Shown here piece after piece: positions 28,477-36,438 of a stretch of 44,849 bases of DNA. The notes below the pieces were generated by a model, which saw nothing but the letters and a program-made list of their open reading frames with translations, had not been told where the DNA came from and ran no database searches. Source of the stretch: JACDBE01 sp051002015 (GTDB taxonomy: Bacteria > Actinomycetota > Acidimicrobiia > Spongiisociales > UBA5794); NCBI GenBank assembly GCA_051002015.1, contig JBPCMS010000008.1, positions 1 to 44,849 of the forward strand, given 5' to 3'. Position 1 is the stretch's first letter. Each line of letters opens with the position of its first letter. The position numbers were made by a program, and so were the translations under genes.

Positions 28477-29841
28477 CTAACCGGAGCCCCGGCCCATCCC
28501 GACGTAGCGGAGTCCGGCGGCGGCGACCTTGAGCGGGTCGAGCCAGTTGCGTCCGTCGACGACCAGATCCCCCGCCATCGCCGCCGCCACCGCGGCCAGA
28601 TCGAGGTCGGCGAACTCCGACCATTCGGTGACGAGGACCACGGCGTCCACCCCGGCGACCGCCTGGTAGGCGTCGGCCGCCATGGTGACATCGGGGAGGG
28701 CGGCCACCTGGCGGACCACAGGGTCGTAGCCGATGACGGTCGCCCCCTCGTCCATGGCAGCCCGGGCGATGGTGATCGCCGGGGCGTCGCGCAGATCGTC
28801 GGTGTTCGTCTTGTAGGCGAGCCCGAGCAGGGCGATCCGCTTGCCGGCCAAACCCCCGAGACCGATGTGGAGCTTGTCGACGACCGTAGACCGCTGCACC
28901 TCGTTGGACGGGTTCACCGCCTCGAGGATGGGCAGGACGATGCCATGATCGTCACCGAACCAGGTCAGCGCCTCGAGGTCCTTGCTGAAGCACGACCCGC
29001 CGTAGCCGATGCCTGCACCGAGGTACCTGCGTTCGATGCGGTGGTCGAGCCCCATGGCATCGGCAACGGTTTGGACATCGGCGCCCGCCCGGTCGCAGAT
29101 CCTGGCGATCTCGTTGATGTAGGCGATCTTGGTGGCGAGGAACCCGTTCGATGCGTACTTGATGGTCTCCGCCGTCGCCGTGTCGGTGCTGACCAGCACC
29201 GGCTCGAGCCCGGGCCTGCCCGCCGGGAACGACTGCTCGATGATGGGCCGGTACAGCTCGGTGAGCAGCGCGACGGACTCGGGATCCTCGCCGCCGAGGA
29301 CCACCCGGTCGGGGTAGAGGAAGTCGTCGATCGCCGAGCCCTCGCGCAGGAACTCGGGGTTGGAGACCACGGTGGTGTCGCCGCCCGTGCCCACGGCTGC
29401 TATCAGCCGGCGCAGCTCGGCCCCCCAGCCGATGGGGACCGTGCTCTTGGTGATGACAACGGTCCGCCCCGTCGCCGCCTCGGCCACGGCGCGGCTCGCC
29501 GCCTCCAGCGCGGTCAGGTCGGGGCGCCCGTCGGCGCCGGACGGGGTCCCGACACAGATGAACACCACGTCGGCCCCGGCAACCCCGGAGGCGAGGTCGT
29601 CGGTGAACCCGAGCCTGCCCGAGGCAACCGCCTCCCGCATCATGGCCTCGAGACCGGGTTCGTGGAAGGGGACGTTCCCGGCACGCAGCGCCACCAGCTT
29701 GTCGAGGTCGCTCTCGATCCCCGTGACCTGATGGCCCAGAACGGCGAAGGCAACGGCGGCGACGGTGCCGACGTACCCGCTGCCGATCACGGCGACGCCC
29801 AGCGCACCCGCGTCCGGGATGGGCGTGCTCTCGTGGGTCAT
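28477..29841 (-). CDS. ugd: UDP-glucose 6-dehydrogenase
   Basis: 454 residues. It oxidises UDP-glucose to UDP-glucuronate in two steps with 2 NAD+. The N-terminal Rossmann motif is VIGSGYVGT (18-26). The catalytic cysteine is C284 in GYGGSCFSKD; the family usually has GGSCFPKD. LLGLAYKTNTDDLRDAP marks the third domain. The product feeds exopolysaccharide or envelope glycan synthesis. The start is supported by GAGGGAG a few bases upstream. It is divergent from a GalE-like epimerase, so the two sugar-nucleotide genes share a 169-base control region. The 3' end is convergent with the hydrolase-like gene, 10 bases away. Confidence 0.95.
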   Translation of the reverse strand: MTHESTPIPDAGALGVAVIGSGYVGTVAAVAFAVLGHQVTGIESDLDKLVALRAGNVPFHEPGLEAMMREAVASGRLGFTDDLASGVAGADVVFICVGTPSGADGRPDLTALEAASRAVAEAATGRTVVITKSTVPIGWGAELRRLIAAVGTGGDTTVVSNPEFLREGSAIDDFLYPDRVVLGGEDPESVALLTELYRPIIEQSFPAGRPGLEPVLVSTDTATAETIKYASNGFLATKIAYINEIARICDRAGADVQTVADAMGLDHRIERRYLGAGIGYGGSCFSKDLEALTWFGDDHGIVLPILEAVNPSNEVQRSTVVDKLHIGLGGLAGKRIALLGLAYKTNTDDLRDAPAITIARAAMDEGATVIGYDPVVRQVAALPDVTMAADAYQAVAGVDAVVLVTEWSEFADLDLAAVAAAMAGDLVVDGRNWLDPLKVAAAGLRYVGMGRGSG

Positions 29842-29926
29842 GGTCTCCCTCAGGTTCGGTCACCCGGCGGCGACCACGGATGCCGGGATGGTACCGGTTG
29901 CCGCAGTGGGGGTCGGCGCCACTCAC

Positions 29927-29984
29927 TTTCTTAGGATCGAAACGCATCGCCAGTGACGCGTTTCGGTCCTAAGAAACGCGTCAC
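29927..29984. promoter_or_regulatory. Two overlapping, mutually exclusive palindromes in the ugd / epimerase control region
   Basis: Palindrome 1: TTTCTTAGGA (29927-29936) with TCCTAAGAAA (29967-29976), and CGAAACGC (29938-29945) with GCGTTTCG (29958-29965), 18 Watson-Crick pairs and one T-G. Palindrome 2: GTGACGCGTTTC (29953-29964) with GAAACGCGTCAC (29973-29984), a perfect 12-bp stem with an 8-base loop. The middle arm belongs to both, so only one can form at a time. The block ends 12 bases before the -10 box at 29997. Confidence 0.75.
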
Positions 29985-29996
29985 CGGGTGGTCCCG

Positions 29997-30002
29997 TACA
30001 AT
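29997..30002 (+). promoter_or_regulatory. -10 box TACAAT for the epimerase gene
   Basis: TACAAT ends 8 bases before ATG 30011, and no Shine-Dalgarno sequence is present. The -35 region falls inside the right arm of palindrome 2 (29973-29984), so a protein bound there could block the promoter. Confidence 0.5.
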
Positions 30003-30010
30003 CGGCGCCC

Positions 30011-30958
30011 ATGATCACCAGAGCGGTAGTGACCGGTGGTGCCGGGTTCATCGGGGCGACCCTGGTGGAGCGGATCGCCGACGAGGGGGCCGAGGTCCTG
30101 GTGGTCGATGATCTGAGCAGTGGGCGCCTGGCCCGTCTCATCGACGCCAGGGCCACCGGGAACGTCACCTTCCACCAGGCCGACATCCGCCAGCCCGAGC
30201 TGGTCGACCTCCTCTCCCGGTTCGGCCCCGAGGTGGTCTTCCATCTCGCCGCCCAGATCGACGCCAGGCGGTCGGTGGTGGAGCCGGTGCTCGACACCTC
30301 GATCAACCTGGTGGGGACCGTCAACGTGCTCCAGTCTGCGGTCGAGGCGGGCGCCTCGCGGGTGGTGTTCTCGTCGTCCGGGGGCGCCCAGTTCGGGACC
30401 ACCGATCACCTCCCCACCCCCGAGAGCGAGGCGAGACGGCCCGAATCCCCATACGGGGTGGCCAAGGCGGTCACCGACCGGTACCTGGAGTACTACGCCG
30501 ACAACCACGGGCTCGACTACGTGTCGCTGGGATTCTCCAACGTGTACGGGCCGGGCCAGGACCCCCACGGCGAGGCCGGCGTGGTGGCGATCTTCGTGCA
30601 GACCCTGCTCAGGGGCCGCACCCCCAAGATCTTCGGGGACGGGACCATCACCAGGGACTACGTGTACGTCGACGACGTGGTCGACGCCTGCATCCGGGCC
30701 GCCGAGCGGGGCGCCGGGCACTACCTCAACATCGGCACCGGGGTGGAGACGTCCGTCAACCGAGTCTATGACCTGGTTGCCAAGGCGGTGGGCTCCCCGC
30801 TCCGGCCCGATTACCAGCAGGGCAAGCCGGGCGACGTCGCTCGCTCCGCCCTGGACGCCACCAGGGCGAATCAGGTTCTCGGCTGGGAGCCGTGGATGAC
30901 CCTGGACGAGGGCATCGCCCGCACCGTCAAATGGTTCCGCCAACACCCCGACTTCTGA
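30011..30958 (+). CDS. NAD-dependent epimerase/dehydratase (GalE-like)
   Basis: 315 residues, an extended short-chain dehydrogenase. NAD-binding GGAGFIG lies at 9-15, the catalytic serine region VFSSSGGAQFG at 119-129, and the Y148-x3-K152 pair in YGVAK. FSNVYGPGQDP, GDGTITRDYVYVDDVV and a C-terminal GWEPWMTLDEGI helix fit UDP-glucose/UDP-glucuronate 4-epimerases. The divergent UDP-glucose dehydrogenase suggests a UDP-sugar substrate, possibly UDP-glucuronate, but this cannot be decided from sequence. Downstream lies copy c of the G-rich repeat. Confidence 0.9.
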   Translation: MITRAVVTGGAGFIGATLVERIADEGAEVLVVDDLSSGRLARLIDARATGNVTFHQADIRQPELVDLLSRFGPEVVFHLAAQIDARRSVVEPVLDTSINLVGTVNVLQSAVEAGASRVVFSSSGGAQFGTTDHLPTPESEARRPESPYGVAKAVTDRYLEYYADNHGLDYVSLGFSNVYGPGQDPHGEAGVVAIFVQTLLRGRTPKIFGDGTITRDYVYVDDVVDACIRAAERGAGHYLNIGTGVETSVNRVYDLVAKAVGSPLRPDYQQGKPGDVARSALDATRANQVLGWEPWMTLDEGIARTVKWFRQHPDF

Positions 30959-31028
30959 GCGAATACCCGACCGTCCTGGTCCCCCCAGCGATCCGTTCCC
31001 CCTGCCCCTGCGAGGGCGTCGGTGTCCC

Positions 31029-31074
31029 ACCCCGCCTTGCAGAGCCTCGGTACCCCTGCCAATGGGAGGGGAAA
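31029..31074. repeat. G-rich interspersed repeat, copy c
   Basis: The head matches copies a and b with a few substitutions (ACCCCG, AGCCTCG and ACCCCT blocks kept). It ends in an imperfect hairpin, CCCCTGCC / GGGAGGGG with loop AAT. It lies between the 3' ends of the epimerase gene and the Fpg-family gene, so it could terminate both. Confidence 0.55.
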
Positions 31075-31086
31075 GGCCTGCCGTGC

Positions 31087-31977
31087 TCAGGCGTCCTCCA
31101 GGTCGTCGATGGTTTGGGGCCAGTCGCTCTTGAGGAGCCGGCTCAAAGAACGGTCGGCGAGGAGCTTGCCACCGGTCTGGCAGCCGGGGCAGTAGTTGGT
31201 CTCCCGGTCGGCGTACACGATGCGCTGCACCCTGGTCCCGCACACCGGGCACGGCTCCCCGTACTTGCCATGCACCGCCATAGCCGGGTGGAAGGCGGTC
31301 ACCTTCTCGGGGAAGCCGTCGCCCACCTCGCCCACCCTGAGGTCGATCCACTCGGTCATCACCGCCACCGCCGCTTGGTGCAGGATGCGCAGCTCGTCCT
31401 TGGTCAGGTTGGTGTTGATCTGCATGGGGGAGAGCCGGGCCCGGTGCATCATCTCGTCGGCGAAGGCGCCCCCGATGCCGGACAGCCGCCTGGCGTCGGT
31501 GAGGGCCCGCTTCAGGGTGTGACGCTCGGCGGTGACGGCGGCGGCGAAGTCCTCGAAGCTGCTCCCGATCACCTCGATGCCCCCAGGGTCGAGGGCGGCG
31601 ACGCCCGGCCGTCCCCCAACCACGTGCAGCGATGCCCGCCGTTTGGTCCCCGCCTCGGTGAGGGTGAGCGTGCCGGTGTCGAAGTCGAAGGCGGCCAGCC
31701 CGTATCTGCGCGGCAGCGGCCTGCGCTCCTCGACCCAGTGCAGCCTCCCCGCCACCATCAGGTGGAGCACCAGGAACAGGTCGTCTTCGAAGCCGATCAC
31801 GATCCGCTTTCCCAAACGACCCAGCTCGGTCACCCGCTTGCTCAGCACCGCCGAGACCGGAGGGTCGAACGACCGCAGCAGCGAGAACGACGGGATGCGG
31901 ACATCCTCGAGGACGGCGCCACCGATGCGGGGTCGGAGCGCCGCCAGATAGGCCTCGATCTCGGGGAGCTCGGGCAC
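31087..31977 (-). CDS. Fpg/Nei-family DNA glycosylase
   Basis: 296 residues. It removes oxidised bases and nicks abasic sites. The mature N terminus PELPE supplies the catalytic proline and glutamate, which fixes the start at GTG 31977 rather than further upstream. The helix-two-turn-helix motif is near 190-215. The zinc finger has C243, C246, C263 and C266. A tail of 30 residues beyond the zinc finger (ending DDLEDA) is longer than usual. The start lies one base after the cofE stop, so it is the last gene of a cofD-cofE-glycosylase operon. Whether it prefers 8-oxoguanine (MutM) or other lesions (Nei) is open. Confidence 0.9.
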   Translation of the reverse strand: MPELPEIEAYLAALRPRIGGAVLEDVRIPSFSLLRSFDPPVSAVLSKRVTELGRLGKRIVIGFEDDLFLVLHLMVAGRLHWVEERRPLPRRYGLAAFDFDTGTLTLTEAGTKRRASLHVVGGRPGVAALDPGGIEVIGSSFEDFAAAVTAERHTLKRALTDARRLSGIGGAFADEMMHRARLSPMQINTNLTKDELRILHQAAVAVMTEWIDLRVGEVGDGFPEKVTAFHPAMAVHGKYGEPCPVCGTRVQRIVYADRETNYCPGCQTGGKLLADRSLSRLLKSDWPQTIDDLEDA

Positions 31978-31978
31978 G

Positions 31979-32677
31979 TCAGCGGAACAGGTCCTCGGAA
32001 GCCGGGCGTACCAGATCGGTCGCCCGCCCATCGCCCCCCTCCCATTCGAGCCCCCGCACCACCGCCACCGGGATGTTGGCCGCCTTGCCCATCACCAGAT
32101 CGGCGGCGGAGGCGATCTCGTCGACGATGGCCACCTCGGTGACCTCGAGCAGATGGCCCGACCCGTCCGTCGTCCCCCGCAGGTCGAGGATGGGGTCGAT
32201 CCCGGAAACGCCGATGGCGACGTCGGTGAGACCCCGCCGCCACGGCCGGCCAAAGGTGTCGGTGACGATCACCGCCAGCCGGGCGCCGGTGGCCCGTTCC
32301 CACCGGGTCCTGAGCCGGTGGGCGGAGCGGTCGGGATCGACCGGCAGCAGCACCGCTCCGTTCCCGGGGACGTTGGAGCGGTCGACGCCGGCGTTGGCGC
32401 ATACGAACCCATGCCGGGTGACGGCGATGATCATCTCCCCCTTGCGTCGCAGGACCTGGGCGGCCTCTGAGGCGGCCAGTGCCCGGTAGTCGTCGTCGGT
32501 GACCACCTCGACCAGCCGACCCTCGGCCTTGGAGACGATCTTGTGGGTGACCACCACGATGTCTCCGTCCGCCAGGGCGATCCCGCCGCCGGTCATGGCG
32601 TCGAGGACCTTCGAGGCGATGTCGTCCCCCGGCAGGATCTCGCCGATCCCGGTAACCGGGTGCACACAGAGGGTCAT
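31979..32677 (-). CDS. cofE: Coenzyme F420-0:L-glutamate ligase
   Basis: 232 residues. It adds glutamate residues to F420-0 using GTP. Family features: VTGIGEILPGDDI near 8-20, ADGDIVVVTHKIVSKAEGR near 36-54, SNVPGNGAVLLPVDPD near 101-116, and VIVTDTFGRPWRRG near 136-149. In mycobacteria this domain is fused to a flavin reductase domain (FbiB); here it stands alone. ATG 32677 is chosen because the domain begins right there and TACCAT lies 9 bases upstream. It follows cofD by 25 bases and precedes the Fpg-family gene by one base. Confidence 0.93.
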   Translation of the reverse strand: MTLCVHPVTGIGEILPGDDIASKVLDAMTGGGIALADGDIVVVTHKIVSKAEGRLVEVVTDDDYRALAASEAAQVLRRKGEMIIAVTRHGFVCANAGVDRSNVPGNGAVLLPVDPDRSAHRLRTRWERATGARLAVIVTDTFGRPWRRGLTDVAIGVSGIDPILDLRGTTDGSGHLLEVTEVAIVDEIASAADLVMGKAANIPVAVVRGLEWEGGDGRATDLVRPASEDLFR

Positions 32678-32686
32678 GGCGCGAGC

Positions 32687-32692
32687 ATGGTA
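32687..32692 (-). promoter_or_regulatory. -10-like TACCAT before cofE
   Basis: On the minus strand TACCAT ends 9 bases before ATG 32677, in the 25-base cofD-cofE gap. It could be a secondary internal promoter. Confidence 0.25.
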
Positions 32693-32702
32693 CGGAGCCC
32701 GG

Positions 32703-33674
32703 TCATCCGGTCGAGCCGATGTCGAGCAGGCGAATGGCCAGCGGAGCCCCCCGGTCGGGCCCGGTGAGCCGGGTGGGGGCCACATGGATCGCCACCCCGG
32801 CGGCGTCGAGCTCGCCCACGGTGGCGGCGTCGCCCTCGTCGATCACCAGGTGGGTGAGCAGCCCCCGGTAGGCGTCGAGGACGCCGAGGTTGCCTGCGGG
32901 GAGCCCGAGCGAGTCGAGCACCTCGGCGGCGGGTCCCTTCAGCGCCCTCCCGGAGAAGAAGGGGCTCACCGCCACCACCCGGGGATGGGCGGCGATGGCG
33001 TCTGCGAAACCGGCCACGGCAAGCATCGGGGCGATCGAGAGCACCGGATTGGACGGGGCAATCACGATCAGGTCGGCACCGGCCACCAGGTCGGCCACCC
33101 CGGGGGCGATGGCGGCATCGACCGCGCCGGCGAACACGACCTCCGCCACCCGGTCGGCGTGGTGGCGCAGCACGAAGTACTCCTGGAAGGAGAGCCACAC
33201 CCCGTCGGTGGTCCGGATCCGGGTGCGGATCGGGTCGTCCGTCACCGGCACCACCCTCACCGTCACCCCGAGCGCTGCGGCCAAACGCTCCGTCACCGCA
33301 GAAAGGGGCACCCCCAGGGCGAGAAGCTGGGTGCGCATCAGGCAGTTGGCGAGGTCGGTGTCGCCCAGCCGGAACGTGGTGTCGACCCCGAGGGCGGCGA
33401 GCCGGTCGAGCACGGTGAAGGTGTCGCCGGCCACCCCCCAACCCTCCGGTCCCTCGATCCCGGCCAGGGTGTAGACCACGGTGTCGAGGTCGGGGCAGAC
33501 CCGCACCCCGTAGAGGTCGTCGTCGTCTCCGACGTTTACCACGATGCTCAGCGACGCCGGCGAAACCACCTCGGCCAGGGCCCTGACCATGCGGGCGCCA
33601 CCGACGCCACCGCCCACCACCAGGGTGTGGAGATTGCCATACGCCCTGTTCGACTCCAGAATGCCAACCTCCAT
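32703..33674 (-). CDS. cofD: 2-phospho-L-lactate (or phosphoenolpyruvate) transferase, F420 synthesis
   Basis: 323 residues. It joins the activated three-carbon acid (lactyl- or phosphoenolpyruvyl-guanosine diphosphate) to the deazaflavin Fo. The N-terminal VVGGGVGGARMVRAL is the nucleotide-binding loop; NVGDDDDLYGVRVCPDLDTVVYTLAG and IAPSNPVLSIAPML are family signatures. The start is uncertain: ATG 33674 overlaps the divergent start at 33673, and GTG codons at about 33620-33615 would give a shorter protein beginning just before the GGGVGG loop. In actinobacteria a glycosyltransferase and DUF5719 genes are often divergent to this gene, as here. Confidence 0.92.
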   Translation of the reverse strand: MEVGILESNRAYGNLHTLVVGGGVGGARMVRALAEVVSPASLSIVVNVGDDDDLYGVRVCPDLDTVVYTLAGIEGPEGWGVAGDTFTVLDRLAALGVDTTFRLGDTDLANCLMRTQLLALGVPLSAVTERLAAALGVTVRVVPVTDDPIRTRIRTTDGVWLSFQEYFVLRHHADRVAEVVFAGAVDAAIAPGVADLVAGADLIVIAPSNPVLSIAPMLAVAGFADAIAAHPRVVAVSPFFSGRALKGPAAEVLDSLGLPAGNLGVLDAYRGLLTHLVIDEGDAATVGELDAAGVAIHVAPTRLTGPDRGAPLAIRLLDIGSTG

Positions 33675-36438
33675 GTCCGCTCCCCCGGTGCAAGCACCCC
33701 CTCTGTCGGTGGCGGCCGCCGTCGTGGTGGGCGACCCCGCCACCGTGGCTTCCACGTTGTCGACGGTACGCCGGCAAGCTTACGGCGCCACCCGGATCGC
33801 CCTCATCGGGGGCGATCGCGAGGGTCGGAAGGCGGCGGACGAGGCCGGGATCGAATGGATGTCGACCGTGGGAGCCTTGCTCTCCGCCCTCGATCCGTCG
33901 ATCAGCCACGTGTGGATCGTCCAGTCGGGCTCCGAGCCGCGACCGGACGCCCTCGGGTCGCTGCTCGAGGAGGCCGAGCGCGAGGACGTCGCCGCCGGCA
34001 TCGCCGGATCCAAGCTGCTCTCCCGCGACGACCCCGACCGGCTGATCTCGGTCGGGTTCGCCACCGACGTGTTCAACGCCCCGTACACCGGGATCGACGA
34101 GGGTGAGGTCGACCACGGCCAGTACGACGTGGTGCGCGACGTCGCCGCCGTCGGCGGGGCCTCGATGCTGGTGCGGCGGGACCTGCTGCGCGGGCTCAAG
34201 GGCCCTGACCCGCTGCTCCCCCCGACCGCGGCGTCGATCGACCTGTGCCAGCGAGCCCGGCTGCGGGGGGCCCGGGTGGTGGTGGTGCCGTCCTCCGAGG
34301 TGCTGGTTCCCGAGGTCGATCCGTCAGACTGGCGGGAGGACGCTGGCGAGATCAGGGCGATGCTCAAGGTGTACAGCCCGCTGACCCTGCTCTGGGCGCT
34401 CCCGGTCAGGTTCCTGGTCGGTCTGCTCGAGGCGGTCGCCGCCCCCTTCCTCGGGCGCTGGACCCTGTTCGGGTGGGTCAAGTCGTGGGTGTGGAACCTG
34501 ATGCGGCTGCCTTCGACGTTCCGGGCCAGGTTGGCCGCCAGGAACAACCGGGTGGCGGGTGACGAGGAGCTGTTCCGCTTCCAACTGCGTGGATCCACCG
34601 ACCTGCGCAAGCTCGGCTCGGAGACGGGCACCGCCCTGCGGGAGCGGCTGCCCGGAGAGGACCGGCTGAGCCTCACCGAGCTGGGACGCGAGCTGCGCCA
34701 GCCGGCGTTCGTGGTGGGCGCCTTCGTGGTCGGGTTCGTCGCCGTCGCCACCAGGACGCTGTGGAACGGGTTCCCCTCGGTCGGCCACAGCCTGCCCCTC
34801 CCCGCCTCCGGGATCGATTTGGCCGGGGCGTACGCCGGGGGATGGAACCCGGGCGGCTTCGGTAGCGTCGAGCCCCTCGAGCCCTTCACCGGGCTCGCCG
34901 GCATCGTCCAGACCCTCGCCTTCGGGTCGCCGCGGCTCGCCGCCGGGATCCTGATCGGGGGCGGCTTCCTGGTTGGGGTGTGGGGGACGACCCGGCTGCT
35001 TCGCACCTGGGGCGTCAACCCGGTCCCCGGGACGCTGGCCGGCCTCGCCCTCATGGCGGGCCCCGCCGGTCGGGCCATAGCCGAGGGGACAGGGCTGGGA
35101 ACCATGGTTGCACTCGGCATCCTCCCCTGGGCGCTTCGCCTCCCCCTGGCCAGGGCTCCCCGCACCAGATCGGGATGGGTGGGGAGGGTGGCCGCCACCG
35201 GCTGGGTGTCCGGGCTCCTCGCCGTGGCATCCCCCGCCCTGCTCCTCCTCCCCGTCGCCGCCGTCGCCGCCCTCGCCGTGATCACCCCCAAGGAGCCGGG
35301 TCCGTGGCGCGCCGCCGGGATCTCGGGTCTGGGGACCCTGCTGGCGGTGCCCGTCATGCTCCCCTGGGTGGCGGTCGCCGATCTCAGCTCGTACCTGTCC
35401 GCCGGTGACGCATTCTGGGACCCGGGCTGGCTGTTCGTCATCGCCACCGCGGCGGCGCTGGTGTGCGCCCTGGTGGCGGCGCCGAACCGGCTCGCCCAGA
35501 TCGCCGGGTGGGGCGGGGTGATCACCGCCGCGGGGGTGCTCATCGCCCGCACCGCCTGGCTGGGATCGGGGCGGGAGGTGGAGCTGGCCGGGACCGCCAC
35601 CGCCTCGCTCGGCGCCGCCATCGTCTGCGGTGTCGCCCTCGAGGTCATCACCCAGGTGAAGCTGGTGACCGGGTGGCGGAGGGTCGTCGCCGGGCTCGGG
35701 GTGATCGGGTCGATGGTGTTGGTGGTCTCCACCGTCCTCGTCTTCCTTCCCGGGCGGGCAGGGCTCCCCAACGACCAGCTCAGCGATGCGATGCGATTCA
35801 TCGCCTCCGCAGACGGCGACCCAGCGCTTTCCCGGGTGCTCCTCGCCGGTCCCCCCGGTACCCTGCCCGGCGAGTCACGGCTGATCCAGGGCGCCGGCTA
35901 CCGCGTGGTGTCCGCCCCATCGCCTGCCCTGTGGGAGGTCGACCTGCCCGGGTCGACCGGGGCCGACGAGGCGCTCAAGGAGGTGCTCGAGTCGCTCATC
36001 GCCGGCGAGTCGTTCCGCGGCGGCGCCGACCTCGCTCCGTTCGGCATCCGCTGGGTCATCCTCACCGGGGAGACGCCGTTCCAGGCGGTGCTCGCCAGCC
36101 AGCTCGACCTGGTTCCCCTCCAGGGTCTGCGCAGCCCCACCTACTCGTCGGACGCCGAGGACGCGGTCCGTATCCGCCCGGACGCCGGGTGGAGCCGCCA
36201 CGGGACCGGTTTCGTCGGAACCGCCGACGCTGACGGGAGGGTCTTCGTCGCCGACACCGCCAACACCCGGTGGGGCCCGGACCGGGTCGTCGAGTCCTGG
36301 GGCAACCAGGTCTCGGCCGCCGATGGGATCATCGGATTCGATCCCATCCCGGCGCGCCGGACCATGGGGTGGGCCGCCCTGATGTCGTTCCTGGTCATGG
36401 TCGGGGTGTCGATCTGGGGCAGGAGGCGGCAGCGATGA
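33673..36438 (+). CDS. Large membrane glycosyltransferase (GT2-like N-domain plus many helices)
   Basis: 921 residues. Residues 1-260 look like a family 2 glycosyltransferase: STVRRQAYGATRIALIGGD, GASMLVRRDLLRGLKGPDP and DLCQRARLRGARVVVVPSSEV. The helix-rich part follows (about 340-700, roughly ten transmembrane segments), then an extracytoplasmic domain (about 700-890) and a final helix before the RRRQR tail. The classical DxD is not obvious, so catalytic activity is not proven. It is co-transcribed with the DUF5719 gene (ATGA overlap); this pair next to F420 genes is common in actinobacteria and suggests a role in cell envelope glycan synthesis. ATG 33673 is chosen; ATG 33661 is also in frame. 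Confidence 0.82.
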   Translation: MSAPPVQAPPLSVAAAVVVGDPATVASTLSTVRRQAYGATRIALIGGDREGRKAADEAGIEWMSTVGALLSALDPSISHVWIVQSGSEPRPDALGSLLEEAEREDVAAGIAGSKLLSRDDPDRLISVGFATDVFNAPYTGIDEGEVDHGQYDVVRDVAAVGGASMLVRRDLLRGLKGPDPLLPPTAASIDLCQRARLRGARVVVVPSSEVLVPEVDPSDWREDAGEIRAMLKVYSPLTLLWALPVRFLVGLLEAVAAPFLGRWTLFGWVKSWVWNLMRLPSTFRARLAARNNRVAGDEELFRFQLRGSTDLRKLGSETGTALRERLPGEDRLSLTELGRELRQPAFVVGAFVVGFVAVATRTLWNGFPSVGHSLPLPASGIDLAGAYAGGWNPGGFGSVEPLEPFTGLAGIVQTLAFGSPRLAAGILIGGGFLVGVWGTTRLLRTWGVNPVPGTLAGLALMAGPAGRAIAEGTGLGTMVALGILPWALRLPLARAPRTRSGWVGRVAATGWVSGLLAVASPALLLLPVAAVAALAVITPKEPGPWRAAGISGLGTLLAVPVMLPWVAVADLSSYLSAGDAFWDPGWLFVIATAAALVCALVAAPNRLAQIAGWGGVITAAGVLIARTAWLGSGREVELAGTATASLGAAIVCGVALEVITQVKLVTGWRRVVAGLGVIGSMVLVVSTVLVFLPGRAGLPNDQLSDAMRFIASADGDPALSRVLLAGPPGTLPGESRLIQGAGYRVVSAPSPALWEVDLPGSTGADEALKEVLESLIAGESFRGGADLAPFGIRWVILTGETPFQAVLASQLDLVPLQGLRSPTYSSDAEDAVRIRPDAGWSRHGTGFVGTADADGRVFVADTANTRWGPDRVVESWGNQVSAADGIIGFDPIPARRTMGWAALMSFLVMVGVSIWGRRRQR

